Origin: Liolophura sinensis
Lineage: Eukaryota > Mollusca > Polyplacophora > Chitonida > Chitonidae
NCBI RefSeq assembly: GCF_032854445.1
Contig: NC_088305.1
Span: forward strand, 27,924,628 to 27,988,627
Direction: 5' to 3'
DNA: 64,000 nt
Shown: one piece after another, positions 21,951-33,964 of the stretch
Position numbering within the stretch: the stretch's first letter is position 1
Layout: every line of letters starts with the position of its first letter
Notes under the pieces: generated by a model
Database searches by the model: none
What the model was told of the DNA's origin: nothing
What the model saw: only the letters and a program-made list of their open reading frames with translations
Made by a program: the position numbers and the translations under genes

Positions 21951-22855
21951 AGACAACATACATCTACATTCCCGGCTATACCCTGTGACAGTATATGCTA
22001 ACTAGTACCTGACCTACCGTATTTCACCTAAAATTTAGCTACACACCAAGGTGTTTTCAGGTTTGTTTTGAATGCAAGATGAAATCCCATATATTGCTAA
22101 ATATAATTACGTTTCTGCACCATGAATATTTATGACCTTTATTTGCCTGTAAAAATGCACTTTTGGGCCGAAATTTCTCGGTCAAGCACTGCACACCCCT
22201 TTATGCTGAGAACAAAGTCGGGGAAGAAGGGCCTACAAGTTGTAGATGTATGATTTGCATGTCTCTGAACACGTGTCCCCCTGTTTACCATGCGGTATGC
22301 GGTCGCACTAACCGGTCACAAAAAGAGTACTTCCGTCACCCGCACCTTCATAATGTAAACGTTTATTAAGCCGAGTCGCCACTTCGGAAGTCTCGTCAGT
22401 TCGCGCAGGATTGGATGAGACTAGGCGGGAGAAAAAAAGAAAGTCAGCCCTGGAGAAATAAAGGTATAGGATTTCTGGTATTCTGATAGACGTCCCGGAA
22501 GTTAGAGCGTGGGCGAAAATGGTCTTCGTAGTGTTATATAATAGAAAAAGGCTCAATTTTGAATCGCTGTCAATATGGTGTATTGGTTGGATTTGTATAA
22601 CTTTCAGCTTTTCAGATTGTCTGAGGTATTTCTGCAGAGATAATCTTTCTTTGCACATCCACGGCCTACCCGTCACTGACGGAATGGAAAACATGGGCCG
22701 TTTTCCCTAGGCCTCAACATGAGGTGGCCATTTTGATTTCGCCCACGATAGGGCGATCACGTGATTTCCAACTTCTGGGCCGTCGTACAGAATAGTGAGA
22801 ATCGTCACCAGCAGTTCGGTCAGTAAAAAAAGTAACCACCACTCAGTATTGTGAG
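21951..22855. other. Intergenic, relatively GC-rich after 22150, no gene recognised
   Basis: A 128-codon open frame on - (22308-22694) and overlapping frames on + have no recognisable domain. The segment 22730-22770 contains TCACGTGA and the stem-forming CGCCCACGATAGGGCG. A promoter or a short unknown gene cannot be excluded. Confidence 0.35.
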
Positions 22856-22873
22856 GCAGATTATTTTTCTTGT

Positions 22874-22879
22874 TTTATT
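22874..22879 (-). terminator. Candidate poly(A) signal AATAAA for C1GALT1
   Basis: AATAAA on - (TTTATT on +) with a GU/U-rich stretch at about 22825-22850, at the point where AT-rich unique sequence gives way to GC-richer sequence. Confidence 0.4.
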
Positions 22880-24473
22880 GACACAATGTAATCTAAACTG
22901 GCATTTTGATTATCAGACACACAGACACGGCGTCATGTAACGTGACACGAATATACAAGACACTGGTATCCACACAGAGCACAAAGATATGGGATGTAGA
23001 CGATGAAACCACAAGGTTTGTATGACTTTATATCACAAGACAAGCTTTACACGAAAGAAAACAAATTGTGAACACATTTTTAACATGAAAAGGAAAATCT
23101 TAACATCTGTTTTAATGAACAATGCTTAACCTAAAATTGCTGTATATAAACGACCGACTGTGACCAGCGCTTGACAGCAAGGAAACAGAAAGGCTTTTAG
23201 CTCCATTCTTACACGTGTAGGTAGTACAAGCAATGTGAACATTCTCTACATGAAGTATAGACACACGTGCAAAACTGAATTTAAAAAGAAATAAAAGTTA
23301 ATAATATTGGCTAACTTTCAATGACTTGATTAACTCATTTTAATACTTCCTTGGTACCCTGCTTTCTGTATTTCAACTTCTGCGGTGGTATTTTATTTGT
23401 AGCACAGTACAGAACTTTCACTAGCCTAACGAATTAGACCTAACAATTCGATACAAGGTATCATTAACATACTAGGTCTAATTCATTGGGCTAAACTATC
23501 ACCACAATTATTATACAAGAACTAAAAAATCCTGGAAAACAAAAAAAAAAAACATCAGTTATATGAAGAAAGGCAATATTTGTGCAGCACTCGCAATATT
23601 CAATATCTGACTATCAAGCTATACACTAGCAGCATATAATCAATGGCAAAAAAGGAACAAACAAAAAAAAAGGAATGAAGAAACACTGTCAGGTGCAGGA
23701 CTAGGAATTAAATCCTGATGTGACATTGATGATTTTATAATATCTTACGTTTTCCAAGAATGTTGATGCCATTCTTTCCCTATACATTTACTTCTGCCAT
23801 AAATTGCACATAAAATAATACAGTGTTAATTCACCTTCTGTAAAGAGTATACATAATTTAAAAACTCAGCTTTTGGGGCGAAAAAAGGACAAAGGCCACA
23901 AATACGAACAAAGACTAGATCCTGATTTGCTTGATACTGTAATAAATATATTGAAAGTAGACTGATTTTTGTTTACAATTAAAAAAGTTAAAATTACTGC
24001 TTCAAAACAATTTAAATGTCTTAATGCAAGCACCTATAAATAAGATAAATATAAAGTACATAAGAAAGGACTTGTTTGCTTTCGACATCAACTGAACACA
24101 CAAGTATATAAATGAACACAGTGGGATCTGTTACCAGACTTTCAGATATATGACTTCGAGGTCTTCCTGCATTCCTGGAAGTTGCACAGGTTTTCCCATG
24201 CATATACTTGAGGTTGCACTTTGCAAATGCTAAAATTCTTCCTCTAATCTAGATGTATAAAATAAACTACTGAGACTTACGCTTATTGCCAAAAAAAGAC
24301 TCAAAAGACTTTACAGAAAACAAATAAAGCTTACTGTTTTTATATATTGAGAACATACTGGATTTGCCCAACTTTCCGTATGTGCATGAGCGAGACCACA
24401 CAGAACTTCCATGAATAAAGAAGCTTTCATGAGACTACACATGCCCAGATACAGATCTCCTCTCAAAAGTACT

Positions 24474-24672
24474 TCTGAACAAAAGGTAAAAAGAATATTT
24501 CTGAACAAAAGGTAAAAGGAATACTTCTGAACAAAAGGTTAAAGGAATATTTCTGAACAAAAGATTAAAGGAATACTTATGACAAAAGGTTAAATGAATA
24601 TTTCTGAACAAAAGGTTAAAGGAATACTTCTGATAAAAAGGTTAAAGAAATATTTCCTAACAAAAGGTTAAA
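24474..24672. repeat. Short tandem repeat, 26-bp unit, about 7 copies
   Basis: TTCTGAACAAAAGGTTAAAG plus GAATAC/T, repeated with small changes, inside the presumed C1GALT1 3' UTR. Confidence 0.85.
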
Positions 24673-25683
24673 GGTTATCCAAATCGAGACAATTTTGTCA
24701 CATACAAAACAATTTAATGATTACTTAATTAATGAGAGATTTTCTGTAATTTTACAACAGGCAAAAACAAAGAATGACATTTCAATCAACAAAAGGCTAC
24801 TCTAGACATGCAATAAAATCACAAATTTCATTCTGAAGGTAATAAAATTAAAGGTAATTTAAGGATACACACCGTTGTAGTTATTTTATTTGAATCACAG
24901 TGGATTTAAGTTTTCGGTGACATTTTATACCCTGAACTAAAGATAACCTGCCATCATAAATAAAATACAGTCAACCCAATAAACTGAAGAAAACTCAGCT
25001 TAACAGCTTAGCAGAACTCATCTGTTCATGCACCTGATTATTTGGCTCAAATTTGCATACATCTTTGTTCTGCATTTCACCTAAAATCTGGACAGTAAAA
25101 TGTACAAACACAGCCCACAAAGGAATCAAAAATGACACCTTTGATGCCAACACTTCGGTTTTTCTGATAAGAAATTTAACTTCACAAAAAAACACCATTT
25201 TTTAAGTGGCCAAATAAGGTGGATGAATCAATCAGGATCAAGCAAAATGTGTCACTTGAGAAATGCTAAACTTCAGGTGAAATATAGTGATTTGTTTGGT
25301 GGGATGTGAAGTAAAGCACGTATACAAATGCAAAACCCAGGCATTTTACAAAATAAAATTACGCAAAAAGATAAACATCTGTGTGCGAGTATTCCTTTTT
25401 AGTTTAAAGGACATTCTAGTCTGTAGCTCTCTTGTAAATGTTGCTCTGCTTTGAAAAACAAACATTTCAGCAAAACCATGAAGATCAATGGCTCAAAAAT
25501 GACAATTTTTAACATGGGGTAGTATATAAAATACAGAAAGTTAATCAAAAGGATTAGATTAAACTTCTGAATTATAGTATTGGATGGGTTTGGGTATTAA
25601 ATCTTAAAAGATTAATAGCATTCTGCTGGTAAAAAAAAATGTGAAAACTGCCAAGTTAAAAGATGCTGTAAAGCGAAGACATC

Positions 25684-25759
25684 ACTCTGCGCTGTGATGT
25701 TACTCTGCACTGTGACATCACTCTGCACTGTGACGTCACTCTGCACTGTGACGTCACTC
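25684..25759. repeat. 18-bp tandem repeat with two perfect CRE palindromes
   Basis: Units of ACTCTGCACTGTGACGTC, four copies. TGACGTCA occurs exactly at 25731-25738 and 25749-25756, and near-matches (TGATGTTA, TGACATCA) occupy the earlier units. Confidence 0.8.
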
Positions 25760-26926
25760 CATTGTCGTAACAATGTACGCGCCAGCACAAGGACCAGTGA
25801 CAAGAATGTATAAAACAATTTATTTATTTTCTCAGAATGTTTTTTCTCTGAATTAAATGCGTTCAAATGCTGTCATTCTAATGTGGAATTTATGGACCAT
25901 TGTGACAACCGTAGAGGCCAGTTACATATACATGTATGTGTAGAAAAGATACATGTTTTTTACTTTAATTTTCAATTTTGTAAGAAAATATTGTGAGGTT
26001 CACGTGTAATGTGTATTCAGGTATTATTCTGCAAACATACAAAAAGAATTTCCCAAACACTGAGCACTGTTTTGTCTACAAAAATCTAAACCTTTGACAT
26101 GTAATGTAAATGTTTATTGTGACAGTCATAGAATACTGTAGAATTTTTCACTTCAATACGATGGTAGTCAGGTTTATCAGTGGGGGACAATGTCTTTATC
26201 AACAGTTTTACATAAACAACGAAAATGACACAACAATACTCTCGCAATGCATCCAAATAAACTGCATGTAAACACGACAGGAAAAGACTGGGCAAAAATC
26301 CTTCGTAGAATTCACACACACACGTAGATTATGGAGGTCAGTTGAGAATATACTGTGAGCAACCACTTTTTTATCTCCTCAGAAAAGTGGCCATCTTAAT
26401 TTTTAGGTCTTACACGGTCGTTGTTTGCAAACACCAAAAATCCTGTACATTTACACGTGATTTCTATTCACAAATGGATCATACACCATCAATGTCAAGT
26501 GAAGTGGACTTGGTAAACCCATCGGTGGCACAAAATTCTTAAAATATCTTAGTCTGCAGAGTAAAAAAAGTTCTGAAACTATTACGTAAAGTATTGCTAA
26601 AAAGAATTTGCACAGTTTCTTTTGATATGCAATGACAATTAGCATTTCAACTTTCCTTTTAAAACTTACTAAGATGAAAAAGGAACAAACAATTATCAGA
26701 GGAAAAGATCATTTTGAACTGTGAGTAGTGGGTCACGTTTGATTCAATGATTTAAATATATCATTTACATCGTGCAAATTTATCTTTACAAAAAATAGCA
26801 CGTTTCTGATTTGATCAAATCAATCATCACAGGCATTTAATCACATTTTCAGGTTTTTGATCTTTATATAAATATGTACAAGTAAATACATACACACGAG
26901 ACACAAAATATGGCAAAAAGCTTGTG

Positions 26927-27157
26927 TTACCTCCCTTCATTACCACTCTTCTGTGATGTTTGGTTAGCATTGGTTTCTTGGGTGATCTGTTGGACTGGAG
27001 AGAGTTTGTCAACCTTGTTTTCTGGAGATGCACTGCAGTATTTTCCCACACTGTGGCCGTAAGGTTTTAAATGATAGACAAAGTATTCAAGAACGTACAT
27101 CATGTTTGGCGGGACGTAGTGAAACGTGATGGAATGATCACTGCAGCATTCCGGGCC
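26927..27157 (-). CDS. C1GALT1: C1GALT1 coding exon 3 (C-terminal exon)
   Basis: Core 1 beta-1,3-galactosyltransferase, final exon. It follows a TTTTTGTTTCAG acceptor in phase 0 and begins GPECCSDHSITFHYV, the signature that follows the catalytic region in this GT31 subfamily, with the paired cysteines. It continues YVLEYFVYHLKPYGHS and an unconserved hydrophilic tail to TAA at 26929-26927, 76 residues in all. The family's tail is variable, so the length is unremarkable. The frame is clean here, unlike the preceding exon. The reading phase matches the end of exon 2 only if the two one-base losses in exon 2 are allowed for. Confidence 0.93.
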   Translation of the reverse strand, partial: GPECCSDHSITFHYVPPNMMYVLEYFVYHLKPYGHSVGKYCSASPENKVDKLSPVQQITQETNANQTSQKSGNEGR

Positions 27158-28135
27158 CTGAAACAAAAACATGAACAACCAATTACAACACCATGCTTAC
27201 ATTTTTACAACAACGACAATTTTCAAGATAATAGATAAATTCTGGGTAAACTTTCGCACAACTTAGTCTGCAAATTTTCCTGCATAAATACCATACTACG
27301 GAGCTACAGCATGAAAAAATGGCTAATAATCTTTGTCCACAAGATACAAAGTTTCATGAAAGCGCCGTACCATCAGGGTCACTCTGATATCTGGTATGTG
27401 AGAGGTTTGAAAGTCTCAGAAGAGATTGTGGGCCACTGACGACTTGTCCATTTCCAAGACCTTGATGTTAGTCAATGGCCTGTGTTACAGCTTCTTACTG
27501 ACTTTTGGCAATTTTCCGAGCAAAAACTTATAACGTCACACTGATCCCTAAGGAGTATAGGGCTAGCCAGCTACCCGTCCATTAGTCTGAGTGGACGGGT
27601 GAAATAGAAAACTGGTGCTATCTGGACACCTTGTTTTCAGCACTTTTAACATGGAAGAGATAGGAGAAAATAAAATCTGGACACCCTGTTATAACAAAAT
27701 AGCATCAAAACGGGATGTTTGGATACCCTATTTCACATTTCTGGTTAATCCCTGCTGTGGAGTCCACTGAATCTTCCCCCAGCGGCCGCAGCTGACCAGA
27801 TCAAAGAACAAACTACACCACTGATAGCCATGACCTACATGCATGAACCACTTTTAACAAAACAAGCAAATTATAGAATTTATAGCTCACCCTATAAATA
27901 CGCAAAACCCATGCACAGATAAAGCTTGTTTTCGACCATGGGCATCAAAACAAATCTGTACATATAATTTTGTTGCAATCGGACTAGATTTGGAGCCATT
28001 ATTGCACAAAAATCAAAAAAAACTCATGTACTGATAGTCTCAAATTTAATATCCCTCCCTTTAACAAGTTCACAATAGTGCGATATGAAGAGTTGTGAGA
28101 AATATATGCGGGGTCAATTTTAAAAACTGACTTAC
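27158..28135 (-). other. C1GALT1 intron 2
   Basis: Bounded by GTAAGT (28135-28130 on -) and CAG (27160-27158). It contains a perfect 9-bp stem (ACCCGTCCA / TGGACGGGT, 27573-27581 and 27592-27600, 10-nt loop) and three spaced GGACACC(C/T)TGTT-like words. No other gene is seen. Confidence 0.85.
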
Positions 28136-28807
28136 ATCTTTCGGAGGGTAGTAACTGTAAGGTCCAATACCAGTTTGTTTGGAATGAGACCATGGATCAG
28201 GTGATGTTCAGGAATGAATGGGTGGAACCTCTCACGCCCAAGCTCATCCCGGCTGTCCTCTGCAACAACACCCGCCTTCTCAAGACATCGTCCGATTTCC
28301 ACATCCTCCGAGCCACCAGTGTCCTGGCGACATGTCGAACCTTCGTTCAAAGCGTCAGAAACTTTTCCACAGCGGTTTTGCTCAGGACATATCCAGCACC
28401 GCCGCTCATGTATCCTTGCTTCACATACGGTTTAAACCGCTTCCCAAAGTACACCGGTTTCTTGGGATCCCACTTGCTTAGGAGCAGCCTCAGATTTTCC
28501 ACGATAACATACGTATCATCGTCTGCTTTCAGAAACCAATCGGCTTTGTCCTTGTAATTCTCGTAGACGTACTTGTACGCTGCTTTGGTCTTGCCCCAGA
28601 GATTATTTCTTCCCTCGGACACCTGTAAGCTGACGGCAGGAAGATCAGGATCGTCCACCGAACTCATGAAGACCAGCAGATTGCACCGCTTGCCCCACGT
28701 GGCCTGGACATGCACCGCCTTGGTTTTGTGGTTCTTTGGCTGAGTAAGAACCCAGCAAAGAACCCGCACCTCATGAGACAATCTGACAGCTTCTGCTGAG
28801 GACTCTT
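28136..28807 (-). CDS. C1GALT1: C1GALT1 coding exon 2 (catalytic domain), with two frame breaks
   Basis: Core 1 synthase transfers galactose from UDP-Gal to GalNAc-O-Ser/Thr in the Golgi lumen, making the T antigen. The exon enters after CCCTTTTGCAG in phase 2 and reads [23 protein letters not shown] and [13 protein letters not shown] (the metal-binding DDD, GT31 DxD site). It then reads [20 protein letters not shown] and, in the next frame, [20 protein letters not shown] and [10 protein letters not shown]. All are hallmark blocks of the family in the right order. Two net one-base losses break the frame: at the AAA run 28359-28361 (in AVEKF^SDAL) and near 28173-28180 (in LIPNK^…YSYYPPKD). The donor GTAAGT is perfect. 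With those bases the protein would be about 380 residues, close to the human 363. So it is either an assembly or read error in an intact gene, or a recent pseudogene. Confidence 0.93.
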
Positions 28808-29379
28808 CTGCAAAAGGGTAAAAAGAAAAGAAAATACAGAACTCTTAATGACTCTTAATGTGGCTTATAACGCCAAGTCAGCAATATCCTGAGAACATAT
28901 TTGAAGCAAGCAATGTTCTTTTTGATGTGACAATGAGAATATATCCAAATTCAAATGAATAGACATACATGTTTTAATCTAGTTAAAAGAATAAAACCTC
29001 AAGTTAAACCTGAAAAACCAAAACATCTCTGACCTATATACAATCCTACAAAAATCATCTACGTACAGTGTGTATATAACATAAAGAAGAACTAACTTTT
29101 ATGATATACATGTAATTAGATCAATGGCCCTCAAATTTTCAATGAAAGCATCATAAGCAATGGTGTCAACATGACCCATTTCACAATAAAATGTAGCAAA
29201 AGGACATATAGTATGTAACTTGCTTGTTGATATATAGGTACATCTCACCATTTATCACCATCTGTGGCATAAAGATTTTTATTACATGCCTCCTAGCACC
29301 ATGTCTTGGTGCAAAAATGCAGTGATGTTCATTGCTCTTCATTCAACGTCACTGGTCACACTTTTGCTTAATCCTGTGT

Positions 29380-29590
29380 AACAGGGGTGTTGACAGGAAT
29401 GCAACAGGGGCGTTGACAGATGTGAATGCAGGGGTGTTGAAAGATGTGAATGCAAGAGGGGCATTGACAGATGTGAATGCAACAGGGGCGTTAACAGATG
29501 TGAATGCAAGAGGGGCAGTGACAGATGTGAATGCAACAGGGGCGTTAACAGATGTGAATGCAACAGGGGCGCTGAAAGATGTGAATGCTG
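29380..29590. repeat. 27-bp tandem repeat, about 8 copies, open in frame on +
   Basis: The unit GATGTGAATGCAACAGGGGC plus GTTGACA. Length 27 keeps a + frame open (DVNATGALT repeated) and two - frames open as well. Intronic; no sign of expression. Confidence 0.88.
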
Positions 29591-30366
29591 AACACCTGTC
29601 AGATCTATATGTAAATACAAGCTGTTGTCTAAAAATACATCCACAAGTAACAATTGCTCTCATCAGCAATAAGGGATGAAATGTGTAACAGCTTGAGGGA
29701 AAAGGCATCCAGAGAATACCGGTAGCGCCTGACTGAGCAGTATGCAAATGTTCAAGTCATGCGATACATTTAAATATTGATCTCTAACCCCCGCCAAAAA
29801 AGTAGAATGATTGACACAGTCATATGCAGATATTATCCTCTAATTATACAGTGCCAAGATCTTGCCAATAAACAACAAGAAGGACTAAAATTATTATACT
29901 GTCACAACTATGGCTGTTTATTGTATGGGTAGGACTTGCAGACCAGCGGCTTCATATGTTATGGAGTTGTAAATCACTTGTGGTGGACAAAAACTGTAGG
30001 TAGTTACTATACAAATTTACCACAGATGTCTGTGATAGGTAAATCACGAGCTGCATTTGGCAACCCATGTACTATGGGAGGCAATCGCAACACCTGTGAA
30101 TAGCTGAGAAACATGGTGGGCTATGAGGTACATAAAAGACTTCCCTCATTCAATGATTCCCTATCCTATGGGTGTACTAAGGGTAGGCACTGCAACCCTA
30201 TGATTGGCCAAAAACTTAAAACCAACTCGACACTGTCACTGAGACTACCAACGACAGCATCCGACCCCTCTCATAATACCCTCTCACCTTACTCCATCAC
30301 ACAAGCTAAATAGCTGTTACATGTACCAGTGTGCTAATAGGCTATTCTTGATGGTCACCAAAATTA

Positions 30367-30598
30367 ACTTATTTGTTTTACGCCATAAATCAAGAATAAT
30401 TTCACTTGTACGGCAGCAATCAAGCATTACGACGGGAAGAAACTCGCATGCAGGTTGCTGACAGACCTTTACATGTACAGCCAGAGGGAAACCAGCATGA
30501 GCTGGGTCTTGAACTCACGGCGACCACATTGGTGAGAGGCACCTGTGTCTTTGCGCCACGGTGGCATGTTCACCACCTGGGCCACAAAGCTCCCCTCC
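30367..30598 (-). mobile_element. SINE family A, near full-length, strongly diverged
   Basis: Worn body (ATCAAGAATAATTTCACTTG, AAGCATTACGACGGGAAG) and head (TCTTGAACTCACGGCGACCA) are recognisable in order on the - strand. Confidence 0.78.
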
Positions 30599-30691
30599 TA
30601 CCTGTATAGTGTACCTCTATCCAATCATCCGAAGTCAGGCACAGGGGTTCACAAATAATCCAACAGCTGAGAATTTGGTCATCGGGAAATA

Positions 30692-30960
30692 ATAGGGGAG
30701 TTTTGTGCTCAACCTCTTTTATCATTAAAGGTAAAAACCAGGTCCTACTGTATCATGTGGCCGTCAAATATGCTGCACAGCTATCTTCATCACATTTACT
30801 ACAACATGGGCCTCTGCAAAAGTGTTTCAAAAAAGAAAACAGAAGAAAAGTGAGGAGATGAACATTGCAGGACTAAGAAATTCCTAAAGAAAAGAGGTAT
30901 AAATTGTACCTCTAAAATTGTACCTCTGGAATCTCATGATGAGACTGGTGATTGGAATTT
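30692..30960. repeat. Diverged partial copy of the element at 31073-31444
   Basis: It shares ATAGGGGAGTTT, AAAGGTAAAAA, CCTACTGTAT, CACATTTACTACAACATGG and a CCTAAAGAAAAGAGG…TACCTCTGGAA block with 31073-31345 in the same orientation. Confidence 0.7.
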
Positions 30961-31072
30961 TGATGTCAACAAAGGTTGTCAACATAAATGTAGCTGATTA
31001 CATGCAGAGGTAGCCTGTCAACATCATTTAAGTGTTGTACCTTCAATGTCATTGTTACTACACAGATCCTCG

Positions 31073-31444
31073 ATAGGGGAGTTTCAAGTTCCAACTCTTT
31101 TTTTTTTTAGCTAAAGGTAAAAAAAAGTCCCACTGTATTACGGGACCTGTCAAAAATGTTAGGCAACTATTGTGTTATCCACATTTACTATAACATGGAA
31201 ATCTGACAAAAGCTACACAAAGAGTTATTTGGAGTAGACAAATGATGGTGAAAATTGAGGAACTGAGCATTTGTGAACTTGCGAAGTTTCTAAGGAAAGA
31301 GGAGTTATCTGTGCCTCTGGAACACGGTGGGACAAGTAATAGGTAAATTTAAGTCTATAGAAGTTGCCTAACAGTTTTCCTCGGTCACATCATACACAAG
31401 AACTGTTTTTACCCTCTACAAATTAAAACTCGAAACTCCTGTAT
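31073..31444. mobile_element. Short element with inverted ends ATAGGGGAGTTTC…
   Basis: The left end ATAGGGGAGTTTCAAGTT and the right end AACTCGAAACTCCTGTAT are reverse complements with about 3 mismatches over 18. It is 372 bp with no transposase. A partial second copy lies 380 bp upstream, so this is a repeat family rather than a chance hairpin. Confidence 0.55.
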
Positions 31445-33392
31445 TAGTGTTCATATTAAAGCTCAAACCTGAGTTAAACAAAGGAATTTCCTTAACGCCA
31501 CTCTAGGTATAAAAGCTTGGTATGGTAATTTTGTTTTTTTTTCATTATATAGGAGGATAAAGTTGGAAATTGTAATAGGAGGGTCACCAGAAAAAAAAGG
31601 CTTAGTTGCTGCCTAAAAAAATGCAAATCTGCATTTACACACTATTATATGTGTATTTAAAAAATGGGAGGGTGGGTGGTATGGGTTGGACAATTTCACT
31701 GCTCTTAAAAAATTCACGAAAAGCAACTCTAAGTTTATGGTCAATGTGAGAAATAAAACAAATTTATACCCCCAATTTTCTTTTCAAATATTCATTTTGG
31801 TGCACATGTCTCAGATTACCCTTTATCTAAGCACACATGTACTTTCCATAGGCTATATGTTGACTTTACAGCCAGGAAAAAAATCGGCACCTGGCATTGT
31901 ATTTATCACAAAATGATAAAAACTACTAAACAAAGCATGCATGATATCTACATGTACACACCCTGATGCTTGCTGTCAGGGATGTGCATAGACACACCCT
32001 GTAGACAGATGTTTAAACCTTATCTGACCTCAAATCCTCTAATGATTCTCAGAGCACAGCCCACCCCACAGAACTCTGCCCCACCCTACTTGTATGTCTT
32101 ACCAGGTTTCACTGGCATGTTAAAGCTGTGTTCCAGCCCACCCCTTCCTTCAAACAAGATACATAGAGGTATAGGCCTCTGTCCCTATTTGACCTGACCT
32201 CACATACAGTACAAAGACACATGTGTACCAACAGAGGCCACAAATCAAATAAACAAACACTTGGGTTTGGATTGAATTAGCATCTGTCTTATAGGACTGG
32301 GTGCATATTGGATCTGTTTATGCCCTTGGAGGAGTCTAGTGACCTCCAAGACCGTCTATGTTCCTCTAATGACAAATTACGCCTTCTGTTATTCACTTAC
32401 TACATCTCATTTTCGCTTTGCTGCTTTTTTTCTTCCCACCCACCATAAACCAGTAATTACCGGTTTTCTTTTGTTTCCGGGTACAGTAACATCAAAGAGA
32501 TCTTTGGAAGAGTTTAGCTTCAAGCTAATACACAGCTTGGCTGCCACTGAATCAAACTATTATTTTAGCTTCAACATTTACCACATTCTCAAGTTCTCTG
32601 TCTGATGTGGACTCACAACAGATTTTTTCAATGAACTTTGTTTTTGTAACAGACATGTACATGTAGGCCATTATGGGTAACTATTTGTTGCATCTTCAAA
32701 AGAGTACTCTGTTTTTTTAAGTTAACTTTATTTCTGTAGCAGACAGGCAGGCCACTATCGGTTAATTGCTTGTTTCTTCTTAAGACTGTTTTCATAGCAG
32801 GCCCCAAAGCAGTCATTACCGGGAATTTTGGGCAATCCTGGCAGCTGATAAACAAGCCTAAACTTGCAATAGCTGCCACATACATTTCTACAAAAAGTTG
32901 ATGGGTTCTTGCACATGCCAAGTAATTCATTAAGTGAATGGCCAAAGTCAAAAAATAAAATGCCAAAAATGGACAGGCTGACAGGCAGAGTCATTTAATA
33001 TAAATTCATAAAGATTCCTATCACAGGTAAACAGGGCCATGAAACACAGTCCTAACATCAAGATGTCCTGAATAATCGAGAAGTCCACAAAAAGGCGTCC
33101 GTTTATGTCAAATAAAGAAATTCATTTGTTAAGGTCTGAATAATTTACTTTAACAAATCCTCTAGTGACCAACTCACTTCGGGTTATCATCACTAAATAA
33201 AATAAAATTAAATTAATAAATCAATGTTCATCTGTCAGAGCTGGGATACAACATGCTCTTTTTTGTCCGTCTCTGAAGTATGGAAAAACATCCTACATAC
33301 ATGTAAAAAATGAATTTCACTGGCATTACTTTATTCCTCTACAGTGTGAAGCTGTTCAAGAAGTTGTTTAATGGCTTAAAACACAAACAGAT

Positions 33393-33490
33393 TTTATTTA
33401 TTTACTTGATTGGTGTTTACGCCATACTCAAGAATATTTCAAAAATGACTTCAGCCAGCATTATGGTGGGAAGGAACCAGGCAGAGCTTA
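33393..33490 (-). mobile_element. SINE family A, 5'-truncated copy
   Basis: TTTGATTGG-like tail, CATACTCAAGAATATTTCA and GCCAGCATTATGGTGGGAAG. It ends after the CAGGCAGAGCT block. Confidence 0.8.
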
Positions 33491-33857
33491 AAACACGAAA
33501 GCAAATTAAATCCATAAAGAGTTAATGATTATATGTGGTATAAAATTGAACAAGAAAAATAGGGAAGAGTAGCACATAGAAGAGAATGATACCAGGAAAT
33601 CCTGTGTCAAGCCAGCCTAATGACTGAATCAGAGCTCTCAAACATGTCTGTTTTTCTGCTAGACCTTAGGCCACACCAGTTTAACTTTGTGCTTTATGGG
33701 AAAGTCCACATTAAACACTCCTACAATCGAATAAAAACAAAACTTTCAATGAACCATTTAATTCTGTAACGAACTTGATATTTTTATGACTTTCCTAGGT
33801 TTTTTTCTCAAAGCCTTCTGATCAAATAAATCTCTTCAACCCAAAAAAGTAGTCCAT

Positions 33858-33964
33858 GGCCCAGTTTCATCTGTCGTACGATATTTTGTACGTGACCATC
33901 ACCGTACCATTGTTCTACATGTGCGATTATCAAACATGTACAACATATTTGTGAAACTGGGGGC
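33858..33964. mobile_element. MITE with GGCCCAGTTTCA ends, copy 1
   Basis: It starts GGCCCAGTTTCA and ends TTTGTGAAACTGGGGGC, with the interior CGTACGATATTTTGTACGTG and CACCGTACCATTGTTCTACA. The interior is closely shared with 60725-60866, whose ends are GGGGCAACTTTCACAAAG and its complement. No coding capacity. Confidence 0.7.

Larger units (their letters stand above)
22856..26926 (-). other. C1GALT1: Probable long 3' UTR of C1GALT1
   Basis: Downstream (on -) of the C1GALT1 stop at 26927 there are about 4 kb of AT-rich, SINE-free sequence. On this strand AATAAA occurs at 22879-22874 and is followed within 30-50 bases by TGAGTGGTGGTTACTTTTTT, a GU/U-rich element of the kind found after cleavage sites. 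The lack of SINEs over 4 kb contrasts with the flanks and fits a transcribed, constrained region. The 3' end is an inference; an internal, nearer poly(A) site is possible. Confidence 0.4.

Noticed and set aside
22308-22694. 128-codon open frame on - as a gene
   Set aside because: No recognisable domain, no splice logic and no neighbouring exon. It is kept only as an uncertain GC-richer region.
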